A DNA stretch of 59,471 nt from an uncultured Roseateles sp. (GTDB lineage Bacteria > Pseudomonadota > Gammaproteobacteria > Burkholderiales > Burkholderiaceae_C): positions 1 to 59,471 of the forward strand of contig NZ_CAMFJS010000031.1 of the NCBI RefSeq assembly GCF_945956965.1, in the 5' to 3' direction. The translations under genes and the position numbers were made by a program. Positions 25,401 through 33,397 of the stretch are shown here, one piece after another (position 1 is the first letter of the stretch; each line of letters opens with the position of its first letter). The notes under the pieces are model-generated. The model made no database searches and was not told where the DNA came from. It saw nothing but the letters and a program-made list of their open reading frames with translations.

Positions 25401-27497
25401 ATGACTTCCGCAGCTGACAATAATTTTTCGCCTTCCGCGCCACAAACGCACGCCGCCATTCAGATCGTCAAGGGCGCTTGCCCGCATGATTGCCCCGACA
25501 CCTGCGCTTTGCGCATTAGCGTGCAAGACGGTCGCGTGGTCAAGGTGCAAGGCGCCGCCGAGCATCCCAGCACCCACGGCGCCCTATGCACCAAGGTCTC
25601 GCGCTATGCCGAGCGCACCTATCACGCCGAGCGCATCTTGCAGCCGCTCAAACGCGTCAATGCCAAGACCGAGCCGCCGCGCTTTGAGCCGGTCAGCTGG
25701 GCCGAGGCCCTGGCCGACATCGCCGCCAAGCTGGGGCAGATCGCCGCCCGCGACCCCCAAGCCATCCTGCCCTATAGCTATGCCGGCACCATGGGCTTGG
25801 TGCAAGGCGAGGGCATGGCCGCCCGCTTTTTCAACCGCCTGGGTGCCTCGCGGCTGGATCGCACCATCTGTGCTTCGGCCGGCGCGGCCGCGCTGACGGC
25901 GACCTATGGTCACAAGGTCGGCATGCACCTGCCTTATTTTGCTGAGAGCCAGCTGATCCTGATCTGGGGCAGCAATTCGATTGCCTCCAATCTGCACTTC
26001 TGGACCTTTGCCAACCAAGCCAAGCGGGCCGGCGCCAAGCTGATCTGCATCGACCCGCGTAAGACCGAGACGGCTGATAAATGCCACCAGCACATTGCGC
26101 TGCTGCCCGGCACCGACGGCGCCTTGGCTCTGGGCCTGATGCATGAGCTGATCACACACGACTGGCTGGACCACGACTATCTGCGCCAGCATGTGGACGG
26201 CTGGGAGGAGCTGCGCGCCAAAGCCCTGCAATGGCCGCCCGCGCGCACCGCTGAGGTTTGCGGCATCAGCGTGGACGAGGTGACGCAGCTGGCGCGTGAC
26301 TACGGCAACACGCGGCCGGCCGCGATTCGCCTGAACTACGGCATGCAGCGGGTGCGCGGCGGCGGCAATGCGGTGCGCCTGATTGCGCTGCTGCCTTGCC
26401 TGACGGGCGCTTGGCGCACACGGGCGGGCGGGCTGCTGCTGTCGAGCTCGGGCTGGTTTGCGCCCTTCAAGAATATGGCCGCGCTGGAGCGCCCCGAGCT
26501 GGCCACCGGCCCCACGCCGCGCCTGCTGAATATGAGCACCATCGGCGACGATTTGCTGCGCGAGGCCGACCCCGTGTTCGGCCCCAAGGTCGAGGCGCTG
26601 ATCGTCTACAACAGCAATCCGGTCGCGGTGGCGCCCGAGTCGCCCAAGGTGGTGCGCGGCTTCCAGCGGGCTGATCTGTTCACCGTGGTGCTGGAGCATT
26701 TCATGACCGACACCGCGGATTTGGCCGATTACGTGCTGCCCGCCACCACCCAGCTGGAGCACCTGGATGTGCACACCAGCTATGGCCACACCGATGTGCT
26801 GATCAATGAGCAGGCCATCGCGCCGCTGGGTCAGGCCAAGCCCAATACGCAAATCTTCCGCGAGCTGGCTGCGGCCATGGGCTTCACCGAGGCTTGCTTT
26901 GCCGAGACCGACGAGCAACTGGCCCGCCAGGCCTTCAGCGCCGAGATCGATTTCGAAGCCCTGCGGGCCCAGGGCTGGCAAAGCCTGCCGCTGGCCGAGG
27001 CGCCCTTCGCCCAGGGCGGCTTCCCCACGGCCAATGGCCGGGCTCAGGCGGCGGGTTGTGATTACGTGGCGAACTACGAAAGCCGCGCCTCCTCGCCCGA
27101 GCTGGCGCAGCGCTATCCCCTGGCCATGATCTCGCCGCCGGCCCGCAACTTCCTCAATAGCAGCTTTGTCAATGTGAAGAGCTTGCGCGATATCGAGGGC
27201 GAGCCGCTGGTGGAGGTGCATGCCGAGGACGCCGCCGCGCGTGGACTGACCGACGCCAGCATGGTGCGGGTGTTCAACGATCGCGGCAGCTATGTCTGCC
27301 GTTTGCGCATCAGCCCGCGGGCGCGGCCCGGCGTGGTCAACGGCCTGGGGGTGTGGTGGCGCAAGCTGGGCGCGCAAGGCAGCAATGTCAATGAAGTCAC
27401 CCACCAAGGCCTCACCGATATGGGTGCAGCGCCGAGCTTTTATGACTGCTTGGTCGAGCTGCAAGCCTGGTCGCCGGTCGAGGCCAGCGCTGGATGA
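25401..27497 (+). CDS. Cytoplasmic molybdopterin-dependent oxidoreductase
   Basis: 698 residues. The N-terminal iron-sulfur motif is Cys27-x3-Cys31-x3-Cys35-x27-Cys63 (ACPHDCPDTCALRI then LCTK), expected to hold a [4Fe-4S] cluster. Molybdopterin-binding blocks follow: LILIWGSNSIASN, ICIDPRKTETADKC, VYNSNPVAVAPE and ADYVLPATTQLEH, and the C-terminal MopB dinucleotide-binding domain (ARGLTDASMVRVFNDRG). Cys157 in TICASAG is near where the metal-ligand residue falls in several subfamilies, but I cannot assign it. There is no Tat signal, so it acts in the cytoplasm; no electron-transfer partner or cofactor gene is adjacent. Substrate unknown. It overlaps the following peptidase gene by 4 bases. 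Confidence 0.9.
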   Translation: MTSAADNNFSPSAPQTHAAIQIVKGACPHDCPDTCALRISVQDGRVVKVQGAAEHPSTHGALCTKVSRYAERTYHAERILQPLKRVNAKTEPPRFEPVSWAEALADIAAKLGQIAARDPQAILPYSYAGTMGLVQGEGMAARFFNRLGASRLDRTICASAGAAALTATYGHKVGMHLPYFAESQLILIWGSNSIASNLHFWTFANQAKRAGAKLICIDPRKTETADKCHQHIALLPGTDGALALGLMHELITHDWLDHDYLRQHVDGWEELRAKALQWPPARTAEVCGISVDEVTQLARDYGNTRPAAIRLNYGMQRVRGGGNAVRLIALLPCLTGAWRTRAGGLLLSSSGWFAPFKNMAALERPELATGPTPRLLNMSTIGDDLLREADPVFGPKVEALIVYNSNPVAVAPESPKVVRGFQRADLFTVVLEHFMTDTADLADYVLPATTQLEHLDVHTSYGHTDVLINEQAIAPLGQAKPNTQIFRELAAAMGFTEACFAETDEQLARQAFSAEIDFEALRAQGWQSLPLAEAPFAQGGFPTANGRAQAAGCDYVANYESRASSPELAQRYPLAMISPPARNFLNSSFVNVKSLRDIEGEPLVEVHAEDAAARGLTDASMVRVFNDRGSYVCRLRISPRARPGVVNGLGVWWRKLGAQGSNVNEVTHQGLTDMGAAPSFYDCLVELQAWSPVEASAG

Positions 27498-28591
27498 GGC
27501 GAGCCCGCTGGCTGGCCGTTTGGGGCGCGGGCGCGCTGAGCCTGCTGGCCTTGCTGAGCCTGGGCGGCTGCGCCGAGTTGGGCTATCTGCGCCAGTCGGC
27601 GGCCGGTCACCTGAGCCTGATGGCGGCGGCCAAGCCGGTCGATGAGGTTTTGGCCCAGCCGGGCGTCTCCGCCGAATTGAGGCAGCGCCTGCAACTCAGC
27701 CAGCGCATGCGCAGCTTCGCGGTGAGCGAGCTGAAGCTGCCTGATAACAGCAGCTACCGCCGTTACGCCGACCTCGGCCGCACGGCGGTGGTGTGGAATG
27801 TGGTGGCCGCTCCTGAGCTGAGCCTGCAACTCAAGACCTGGTGCTTCCCGGTGATGGGTTGCGTGGGCTATCGGGGTTATTTCGATCAGGCGCAGGCGCA
27901 GGCCTTCGCGGCGGAGTTGCAGCGCCAGGATGCCCGCCTGGAAGTGCAGGTCTACCCGGTGCCGGCCTATTCCACCTTGGGTTGGAGCAATTGGGTGGGC
28001 GGCGACCCTTTGCTCAATACCTTTATTCGCTACCCGGAAGGCGAGTTGGCCGGACTGATCTTTCACGAACTGGCGCATCAAGTCGCTTATGTAGCCGACG
28101 ACACGCCCTTCAACGAAGCCTTTGCCACGGCGGTGGAGCGGCGCGGCGCGGCGGCCTGGCTCAGCGGCCAAGCCAGCCCGGCGGCGCGTGAGGCCTATGC
28201 CAAGCGCCAACTGCGGCGCGAGCAGTTTCGCGCCTTGACCGGCCGCTATCGCCAGCAATTGGCCGAGCTTTACGCCGGGCCGCTTAGCGCGGCCGAGCAA
28301 CGTGCCGCCAAAGCCGCTTTGCTGCAGGAACTACGCCAGGACTACGAGCGCATGAAGGCTCAGGCTTGGGGTGGAGACAAGGCCTACGACGCCTGGTTTG
28401 CCAATGTCAACAACGCCAGCCTGGCGATTCTGTCGGCCTACACCGACCTGAGTCCGGCCTTTGAAGCCTTGCTCGATCATGGGCAGGGCGATTGGCAGCG
28501 CTTTTATGCGCAGGTGCAGCGCCTGGCGGCCCTGCCAAAATCGCAGCGTCTGCAAGAATTGCAGAACTATCTTTCACCCGGAGCACACTGA
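27494..28591 (+). CDS. Zinc aminopeptidase lipoprotein (PF10023 type)
   Basis: 365 residues. An N-terminal hydrophobic signal ends in a lipobox (LGGC), then GYLRQSAAGHLSLMAAAKPVDEVL is the family opening. The zinc motif is IFHELAHQVAYVADDTPFNEAFATAVE (HExxH plus downstream Glu). Also conserved are CFPVMGCVGYRGYF and AYSTLGWSNWVGGDPLLNT. It is a periplasmic or outer-membrane-facing lipoprotein predicted to trim peptides. The ATG overlaps the oxidoreductase stop (ATGA), so the two are translationally coupled even though no functional link is known. The PHA-system gene follows after 3 bases. Confidence 0.88.
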   Translation: MRRARWLAVWGAGALSLLALLSLGGCAELGYLRQSAAGHLSLMAAAKPVDEVLAQPGVSAELRQRLQLSQRMRSFAVSELKLPDNSSYRRYADLGRTAVVWNVVAAPELSLQLKTWCFPVMGCVGYRGYFDQAQAQAFAAELQRQDARLEVQVYPVPAYSTLGWSNWVGGDPLLNTFIRYPEGELAGLIFHELAHQVAYVADDTPFNEAFATAVERRGAAAWLSGQASPAAREAYAKRQLRREQFRALTGRYRQQLAELYAGPLSAAEQRAAKAALLQELRQDYERMKAQAWGGDKAYDAWFANVNNASLAILSAYTDLSPAFEALLDHGQGDWQRFYAQVQRLAALPKSQRLQELQNYLSPGAH

Positions 28592-28594
28592 ACC

Positions 28595-28981
28595 ATGGCC
28601 GATATTCGCATTCACCGAGACCATGCCCTGGGCCTGACCCGCGCACGCGAAATCGCTTGGGCCTGGGCCGAGCAAGTCGAGGAGAAATTCGGCATGGACT
28701 GCACGGTGCTGGAGGGTGAAACCAGCGACACCGTCACCTTCACCCGCTCGGGCGTGAAGGGCGAGTTGATCGTCGCGGCCAAGCATTTCGAACTGCACGC
28801 CAAGCTGGGCCTGCTGCTGGGCGCCTTCAAGACTTCCATCGAGGGCGAGATCGAGAAGGAGCTGGACGGCCTGCTGGCGGCGGAATCTTCTGCCAAGCCC
28901 GCCAAAGTTGCGAAAGCTGCCACCAAGGTCGCCGCAGCCAAGACGCCTGCGAAAGCAGCGGCCAAGAAAAAGCCGACCTGA
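28595..28981 (+). CDS. Polyhydroxyalkanoic acid system family protein
   Basis: 128 residues. The first 90 match the small PHA granule-region protein family (PF09650/TIGR02610): ADIRIHRDHALGLTRAREIAWAWAEQVEEKFGMDCTVLEGETSDTVTFTRSGVKGELIVAAKHFELHAKLGLLLGAF. Family members are found with PHA synthesis and storage genes; their exact role is unclear. The last 35 residues are a Lys/Ala/Pro-rich tail like histone H1 or PhaF/PhaM tails, which could bind DNA or the granule surface. It follows the aminopeptidase by 3 bases. The stop codon lies inside a palindrome that acts as terminator for the facing gene. Confidence 0.85.
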   Translation: MADIRIHRDHALGLTRAREIAWAWAEQVEEKFGMDCTVLEGETSDTVTFTRSGVKGELIVAAKHFELHAKLGLLLGAFKTSIEGEIEKELDGLLAAESSAKPAKVAKAATKVAAAKTPAKAAAKKKPT

Positions 28982-28992
28982 TCAGGTCGGCT
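28966..28992 (-). terminator. Rho-independent terminator of the acyl-CoA-binding protein gene
   Basis: A perfect 22-bp palindrome (AGCCGACCTGA and its complement, 28971-28992) followed on the minus strand by TTTTTC. It lies 28 bases beyond the stop codon at 29020 and overlaps the last codons and the TGA stop (28979-28981) of the convergent PHA-system gene. Confidence 0.8.
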
Positions 28993-29019
28993 AAGTTCGC
29001 GCTGCTGCGAGCCTTGGGC

Positions 29020-29271
29020 TTACTTCAGCGATTCAATCAGGTCGATATAGCTCTGCTGCGCTTCGTCCTGGCTGGTGCCCTTGAGTTCGTTCCAAGCATC
29101 CCACTTGGCGCGGCCCACCATATCGGTGAAACCGGGGCGCGAGCCCTCGACATCGCCGGCGCTGCCTTGCTTGAACAGGGCATAGAGCTTGAGCAAGGTC
29201 ATATTGTCCGGGCGCTCGGGCAGGGACTTGGAAGCGGCAACGGCGGCGTCGAATTGGTCTTTCAGGCTCAT
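29020..29271 (-). CDS. Acyl-CoA-binding protein
   Basis: 83 residues, the usual size of the family. The four-helix ACBP pattern is clear: SLKDQFDAAVAASKSLPERPDNMTLLKLYALFKQGSAGDVEGSRPGF, with the KLYxLxKQ motif and Tyr/Lys residues that contact the CoA moiety, then AKWDAWNELKGTSQDEAQQSYIDLI. It binds long-chain acyl-CoA in the cytoplasm and buffers or delivers it to acyltransferases. ATG 29271 is preceded by AGGAGA at a good distance; a GTG at 29289 lies within that leader. It is divergent from the WS/DGAT gene, which uses acyl-CoA. Confidence 0.93.
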   Translation of the reverse strand: MSLKDQFDAAVAASKSLPERPDNMTLLKLYALFKQGSAGDVEGSRPGFTDMVGRAKWDAWNELKGTSQDEAQQSYIDLIESLK

Positions 29272-29354
29272 GTGGTCTTTCTCCTGCACTTGGTATCAAT
29301 TGGGATGGACGGCAGCGATGTTAACCAGCATTGTGTGCACATAGAAGATTGGAG

Positions 29355-30779
29355 ATGACTTTGCCGCAACGACAAGTACGCATGAGCAAGGTGGACACGG
29401 CCTGGCTGCGCATGGACACCGAGTCCAATTTGATGATGATTGTGGGCGTCTGGCGCATTCGGCCCGGCGTGGCCCTGGCCGATGTGCGCGAGCGCATCGC
29501 CAGCCAGCTGTTGCAATACCCACGCTTCGGTCAAAAAGTGGTGGAAGACGCCATGGGCTCTATTTGGGTGCAGGACTCTAATTTCGACATTCAGCGGCAT
29601 GTGGTGCCTGAAGTGCTGCCCCTGCGCGCCGGTGCGGATGGCGAAGCCTTGCTGAAGGCGCGGGTCGGTGAGTTGGCCATGCAGAGCCTGGACACGGCCC
29701 ATCCGCTGTGGCAGTTCCATTTGGTCGAGGACATGGGCGATGGCTCCAGCGCCCTGATCGCCCGTATCCACCACTGCATTGGTGACGGCATCGCGCTGAT
29801 TGCGGTGATGCTGTCCATCACCGACGGCGGCAAGGCCCCGCCCAAGCGGCGCGTGCGTGAGCCCGAGGAGCATGACTGGCTGACCGATCATCTGATGCGG
29901 CCCATCACCGGTATGACGGTCAAGGCCATTCGCATGGCCGGCGCCAGCATGGCCAAGGGCATGGACCACCTCATCCACCCGACCAGCCCGCTGGACAACA
30001 GCATGGACATGGCCCGCATGGGCTATCAGGCCGTCTCCGATGTGGCGGCCTTTGCCTTGATGGCGGACGACTCCCACACCCGCCTCAAGGGCAAGCCCGG
30101 CACGAGCAAGCGGGTGGCCTGGGGCGAGCCGCTGCCGCTGGATGCCGTGAAGGCGGTGGGCAAGGCCATGAATGCCTCCATCAATGATGTCTTGCTGAGC
30201 TGTGTTGCCGGTGCGATTGGCAGTTATCTGAGCGCCAAGGGCGACTCGGTGGACGGCCAGGAGATCCGCGCCATGGTGCCGGTGAACCTGCGGCCGATGG
30301 AGAAGGCCTATCAGCTGGGCAATCGCTTCGGCCTGGTGCCCCTGGTCTTGCCCATCGGCATTGCCAATCCGGTGGAGCGGCTTTACGCCGTCAAGGCGCG
30401 CATGCATGAGCTCAAGGGCAGCTTCCAGCCGGTGCTGGCGTTCGGCCTGCTGTCGGTGGCGGGTCTGCTGATCAAGCCGGTGCAGCACGCCATGCTGAAT
30501 ATCTTTGCAAAGAAGGCCACCGCCGTGATGACCAATGTGCCCGGCCCGGCTGAGGCCTTGCACTTCTGCGGCTCCGAGGTTGAGCGGGTGATGTTCTGGG
30601 TGCCGCAGTCGGGGGATATCGGCGTGGGCGTCAGCCTGCTGACTTATGCCGGCCAGGTGCAGTTCAGCCTGATCACCGACAGCACGCTGTGCCCCGACCC
30701 GGAAAAAGTCGTCGCCAACTTCACGCCCGAGTTCAACAAGCTGCTCTTGCTGGCGCTGATGCTGCCCTGGGCCGAGTGA
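29355..30779 (+). CDS. Wax ester synthase/diacylglycerol acyltransferase (WS/DGAT)
   Basis: 474 residues. It starts with the family pattern QVRMSKVDTAWLRMDTESNLMMI, has the acyltransferase active site IHHCIGDGIAL (HHxxxDG), and later NDVLLSCVAGA, VPVNLRPMEKAYQLGNRFGLV and TNVPGPAEALHFCG, all typical of WS/DGAT enzymes making triacylglycerol or wax esters from acyl-CoA. Start 29355 has AGAAG upstream; 29382 (MSKVDTAW) is an alternative that keeps the whole domain. It is divergent from the acyl-CoA-binding protein gene and directly followed by the CHAD gene. Storage neutral lipid synthesis is the expected role. Confidence 0.93.
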   Translation: MTLPQRQVRMSKVDTAWLRMDTESNLMMIVGVWRIRPGVALADVRERIASQLLQYPRFGQKVVEDAMGSIWVQDSNFDIQRHVVPEVLPLRAGADGEALLKARVGELAMQSLDTAHPLWQFHLVEDMGDGSSALIARIHHCIGDGIALIAVMLSITDGGKAPPKRRVREPEEHDWLTDHLMRPITGMTVKAIRMAGASMAKGMDHLIHPTSPLDNSMDMARMGYQAVSDVAAFALMADDSHTRLKGKPGTSKRVAWGEPLPLDAVKAVGKAMNASINDVLLSCVAGAIGSYLSAKGDSVDGQEIRAMVPVNLRPMEKAYQLGNRFGLVPLVLPIGIANPVERLYAVKARMHELKGSFQPVLAFGLLSVAGLLIKPVQHAMLNIFAKKATAVMTNVPGPAEALHFCGSEVERVMFWVPQSGDIGVGVSLLTYAGQVQFSLITDSTLCPDPEKVVANFTPEFNKLLLLALMLPWAE

Positions 30780-31766
30780 GTGAGCGCCTTGCCTGAGCCG
30801 CAGGTCTCCGCAGCTGCATCGGCATTAGCGCCGCCTTGCACGGCGCAGCTGCTGGCGCTGCAGGCGGAGATGGATCATGCGCAAGTGCTGCGCCAGGTCT
30901 TGCTGTCTTGCCAGGCGCAGATCGAGGGCAATGCCCGCCACATCGCCCGCGCGGTGTTTGAGCCGGGCCATGTGCATCAGCTGCGCGTGGGCTTGCGGCG
31001 CCTGCGCAGCGGCCTGCGCCTGATGGCCAGCCAGGATGAGTTGGGGCTGCCGGCTGAAAGCCTGGCGCAGTTGAATGAAGCGGCGGCGCGGCTGTTCCGC
31101 CAGCTGGGCCCGGCGCGTGAAGCCGATGTGCTGGCCGAGTTGTGGCCGCCGCAGCTGCTGGCGCAGATGGCGGCCGAGTTTCATGTCGATGATCCCCAAG
31201 CCCGGTTCCTGCTGCAAGGTGAGCTGGCGCCACGCCCGCCTGCCGCCGCCGTGGCAAGGCTGCTGCGTTCGCGCGCCAGCCAAGCCTTGCTGGCGCAGTT
31301 GCGCGACTTGATTGAGCAGTTGCCGTCGCCATCACCCATGCCCCGCAAATCGTCGAAGTCCAGCCCGCCCGGCGCGCCTGCTTTGCCCAAGCTGCAGCGG
31401 CGCTTGCGGCGCTGGTTTCTGCGCGCGCAGCTGGAGGCTGCGGAGTTTTCAAGCTTGGATGCGAATGCCCGCCACGCCCTGCGCAAGCGGCTGAAGCGTC
31501 TGCGCTATGGCATGGAGTTCTGCTTGGCTGGGCACGCCAGCGCGCGCAGCCAGCAAGGCCTGCCGCTCTTGCGCCAGGCCCTGCAGTGCTTAGGTGAGTT
31601 GAATGATTTGGCTGGCGCCATGGCCCAGCTGCGCGCTCACGCGGCACAGTCGCCGGCGGCTCAGTTCGCACTGGGTTGGTTGTCGGCCCTGCATGAGCAG
31701 CAGCTGCGCCAGACCGTGCCAGTGATGCGCGCGCTGGTGGCCGCAGCGCCGCCCTGGCGGGATTGA
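30780..31766 (+). CDS. CHAD-domain protein
   Basis: 328 residues of helical, His/Arg-rich sequence. Repeated features of CHAD domains are VHQLRVGLRRLRSGLRLM (about 60-80), PAREADVLAELW, and LDANARHALRKRLKRLRYGMEF (about 220-245), with basic residues that bind polyphosphate. CHAD proteins associate with polyphosphate granules. Translation begins at a GTG immediately after the TGA of the WS/DGAT gene, so coupling is certain at the transcript level. A short Ser/Pro-rich insert (SPMPRKSSKSSPPG) divides the two halves. No CYTH domain is fused. Confidence 0.88.
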   Translation: MSALPEPQVSAAASALAPPCTAQLLALQAEMDHAQVLRQVLLSCQAQIEGNARHIARAVFEPGHVHQLRVGLRRLRSGLRLMASQDELGLPAESLAQLNEAAARLFRQLGPAREADVLAELWPPQLLAQMAAEFHVDDPQARFLLQGELAPRPPAAAVARLLRSRASQALLAQLRDLIEQLPSPSPMPRKSSKSSPPGAPALPKLQRRLRRWFLRAQLEAAEFSSLDANARHALRKRLKRLRYGMEFCLAGHASARSQQGLPLLRQALQCLGELNDLAGAMAQLRAHAAQSPAAQFALGWLSALHEQQLRQTVPVMRALVAAAPPWRD

Positions 31767-31782
31767 TCGGCCTGTCTGTTGA

Positions 31783-31800
31783 GCAGCCTTGACGGGCTGC
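31783..31800. terminator. Weak hairpin between the convergent CHAD and TPR genes
   Basis: GCAGCC and GGCTGC form a 6-bp stem with a 6-base loop, 16 bases beyond the CHAD stop and 9 bases beyond the facing stop. No T-run is present, so termination is uncertain. Confidence 0.3.
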
Positions 31801-31808
31801 AGCCGCTT

Positions 31809-32582
31809 TCAGTCTTCCAGCTCTTCTCGGGCCATGGCGATGTCCAGGGCTTCCATCGCATCCATGGGCTCACAGGCGGCCGCGTCGGCGTAGAGGGCTT
31901 CGGCCTCCTTCATGCGCTTGTCGCCCTCCAGCATGATCAGGCCGTTGGCGCGTTCCACCATGGCGATGGCGCAGCCGGGGTTGAGCTGCAGGGCCTGCAC
32001 AAACATCTTCAGGCCGGTGGCGGTGTCGGCGCCCTGGGTCTTGCCCAGCAGCTTGCCGACCTTGTCGATCACCTCGGCATGAAAAGCACCCAGGGCGATA
32101 TGAGCGTCGGCATGTTTGGGGTTGAGCTCAATCGTGCGCTCCAAGGCGTTCTTGACCTTGCTGCCCAGGCCTTGGGCCAAGGCCTTGGTCACGCTGATGC
32201 CCTGGCCGTAGCGGCCCACGGCATAGGCCTGCCAGTAATAGGCATTCGGGTTGTTCGGCTCCAGCTCTTGCTGGGCGGCGGCGCGCTCGGCCACTTCCTG
32301 GAACATCTCGAGCTTGACGCTCTCTTTCTTCTCCAGATAGTTGGCATAGATGGCCTGGGCCTTGTTGGCCACCGTGATGCCGGCGCCGCCAACGGCCAAG
32401 CCCGCGTCATGCGCCAGCTGAAACTCGCCGGCGTGGAAGTGGATCCAGGCTTGCACCACGGCCGCATCCTTGGGGAAGGGTTCGCCATCACCTTTGTGCA
32501 AACGCGCCCAGTGCTTTTTCAGCGTGGTGGGGGTGTACTGGAAGGCGTGATTGTCGTGCGGGAATGCGGTCCACTTGGCCAT
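31809..32582 (-). CDS. TPR-like repeat protein of unknown function
   Basis: 257 residues, cytoplasmic, mostly helical. Tetratricopeptide-like segments can be seen: AQQELEPNNPNAYYWQAYAVGRYG (about 105-128), VKNALERTIELNPKHADAHIALGAFHAEV (about 142-170) and FVQALQLNPGCAIAMVERANGLIML (about 193-217). The last part is rich in Ala and Glu. The N-terminus MAKWTAFPHDNHAFQYTPTTLKKHWARLHKG is conserved-looking but unassigned. It follows the TetR regulator gene by 13 bases on the same strand, so the two form a likely operon. Confidence 0.8.
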   Translation of the reverse strand: MAKWTAFPHDNHAFQYTPTTLKKHWARLHKGDGEPFPKDAAVVQAWIHFHAGEFQLAHDAGLAVGGAGITVANKAQAIYANYLEKKESVKLEMFQEVAERAAAQQELEPNNPNAYYWQAYAVGRYGQGISVTKALAQGLGSKVKNALERTIELNPKHADAHIALGAFHAEVIDKVGKLLGKTQGADTATGLKMFVQALQLNPGCAIAMVERANGLIMLEGDKRMKEAEALYADAAACEPMDAMEALDIAMAREELED

Positions 32583-32595
32583 GCTGCGGTCTCCT

Positions 32596-33255
32596 TCAGG
32601 CTTGTTGATACTGATTGGCGAGTGCGAAGAGATGATCTTTCGAGGCCGGCTCCAGATAGGGCAGCAGCAGGCTCAGCACATGGAAGGCGCCACGCATCAA
32701 GGCCACACCGGCCTGCGAGGGCTCCAGGGCATTGCGCGGGTCGCGCACATACTCAAAACTGAGCCAATAGCTCAGCAGCACCACCATGGAATTGGCTGTG
32801 GGCGCTTGTTCGCGGCTGTCCATCTTCAGCACGCCGCCGCGCTGCAGGCCGCTCAAGACCTGGCGCATGGCCTGGCCTTTTTGGCCCAGCACGGTCTGGA
32901 AGTGAGTTTCCAGGCGGCGGTTCTTGGACAGCAGGTCGTTGAGGTCGCGGTAGAGAAAGCGATGCTTCCAGATCAGCTCGTAAAGCATGTGGAAGAACAG
33001 CCAAGCGTCCTCGACATTGCGCACATTGTCGGCCGCGCCCAGCAGCGCGCCCAGCTCCTGCTCATAGCGGTTGAACAGGGCGTTGATCAGCTCGTCTTTA
33101 GCCGGGTAGTGGTAGTAGAGGTTGCCGGGGCTGATGTTCAACTCGGCCGAAATCAGCGTGGTTGAGACGTTAGGCTCGCCAAAGCGGTTAAACAAATCCA
33201 GCGTGACTTCGAGAATTCGCTCGGCCGTGCGGCGCGGCGGCTTTTTTGTGGCCAT
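32596..33255 (-). CDS. TetR/AcrR family transcriptional regulator
   Basis: 219 residues. The N-terminal helix-turn-helix is clear: TAERILEVTLDLFNRFGEPNVSTTLISAELNISPGNLYYHYPAKDELINALF. The C-terminal ligand/dimer domain is of a subfamily with a long helical region (WLFFHMLYELIWKHRFLYRDLNDLLSKNRRLETHF). ATG 33255 is chosen because AGGAGA lies about 10 bases upstream; the frame extends to 33405 without family support. It is divergent from the ABC exporter across about 140 bases and may control it or the downstream TPR gene. Ligand unknown. Confidence 0.9.
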   Translation of the reverse strand: MATKKPPRRTAERILEVTLDLFNRFGEPNVSTTLISAELNISPGNLYYHYPAKDELINALFNRYEQELGALLGAADNVRNVEDAWLFFHMLYELIWKHRFLYRDLNDLLSKNRRLETHFQTVLGQKGQAMRQVLSGLQRGGVLKMDSREQAPTANSMVVLLSYWLSFEYVRDPRNALEPSQAGVALMRGAFHVLSLLLPYLEPASKDHLFALANQYQQA

Positions 33256-33397
33256 GTACTCAGGGTCTCCTACGCTGATTCTGTCATCAAGCGGTGAACA
33301 TTCTCTAGGGTATTCGCTCCACTGCCAGCATAGCCGTGCCGGCCTGCAAAAGACCTTGGCCCGGCAGCTCGGCGGGCAGCTTCCTACAATCAGGGAC

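Noticed and set aside
25584-27464. 626-codon minus-strand frame opposite the molybdopterin oxidoreductase
   Set aside because: Composition-driven antisense frame without domains; the plus strand has all cofactor motifs.
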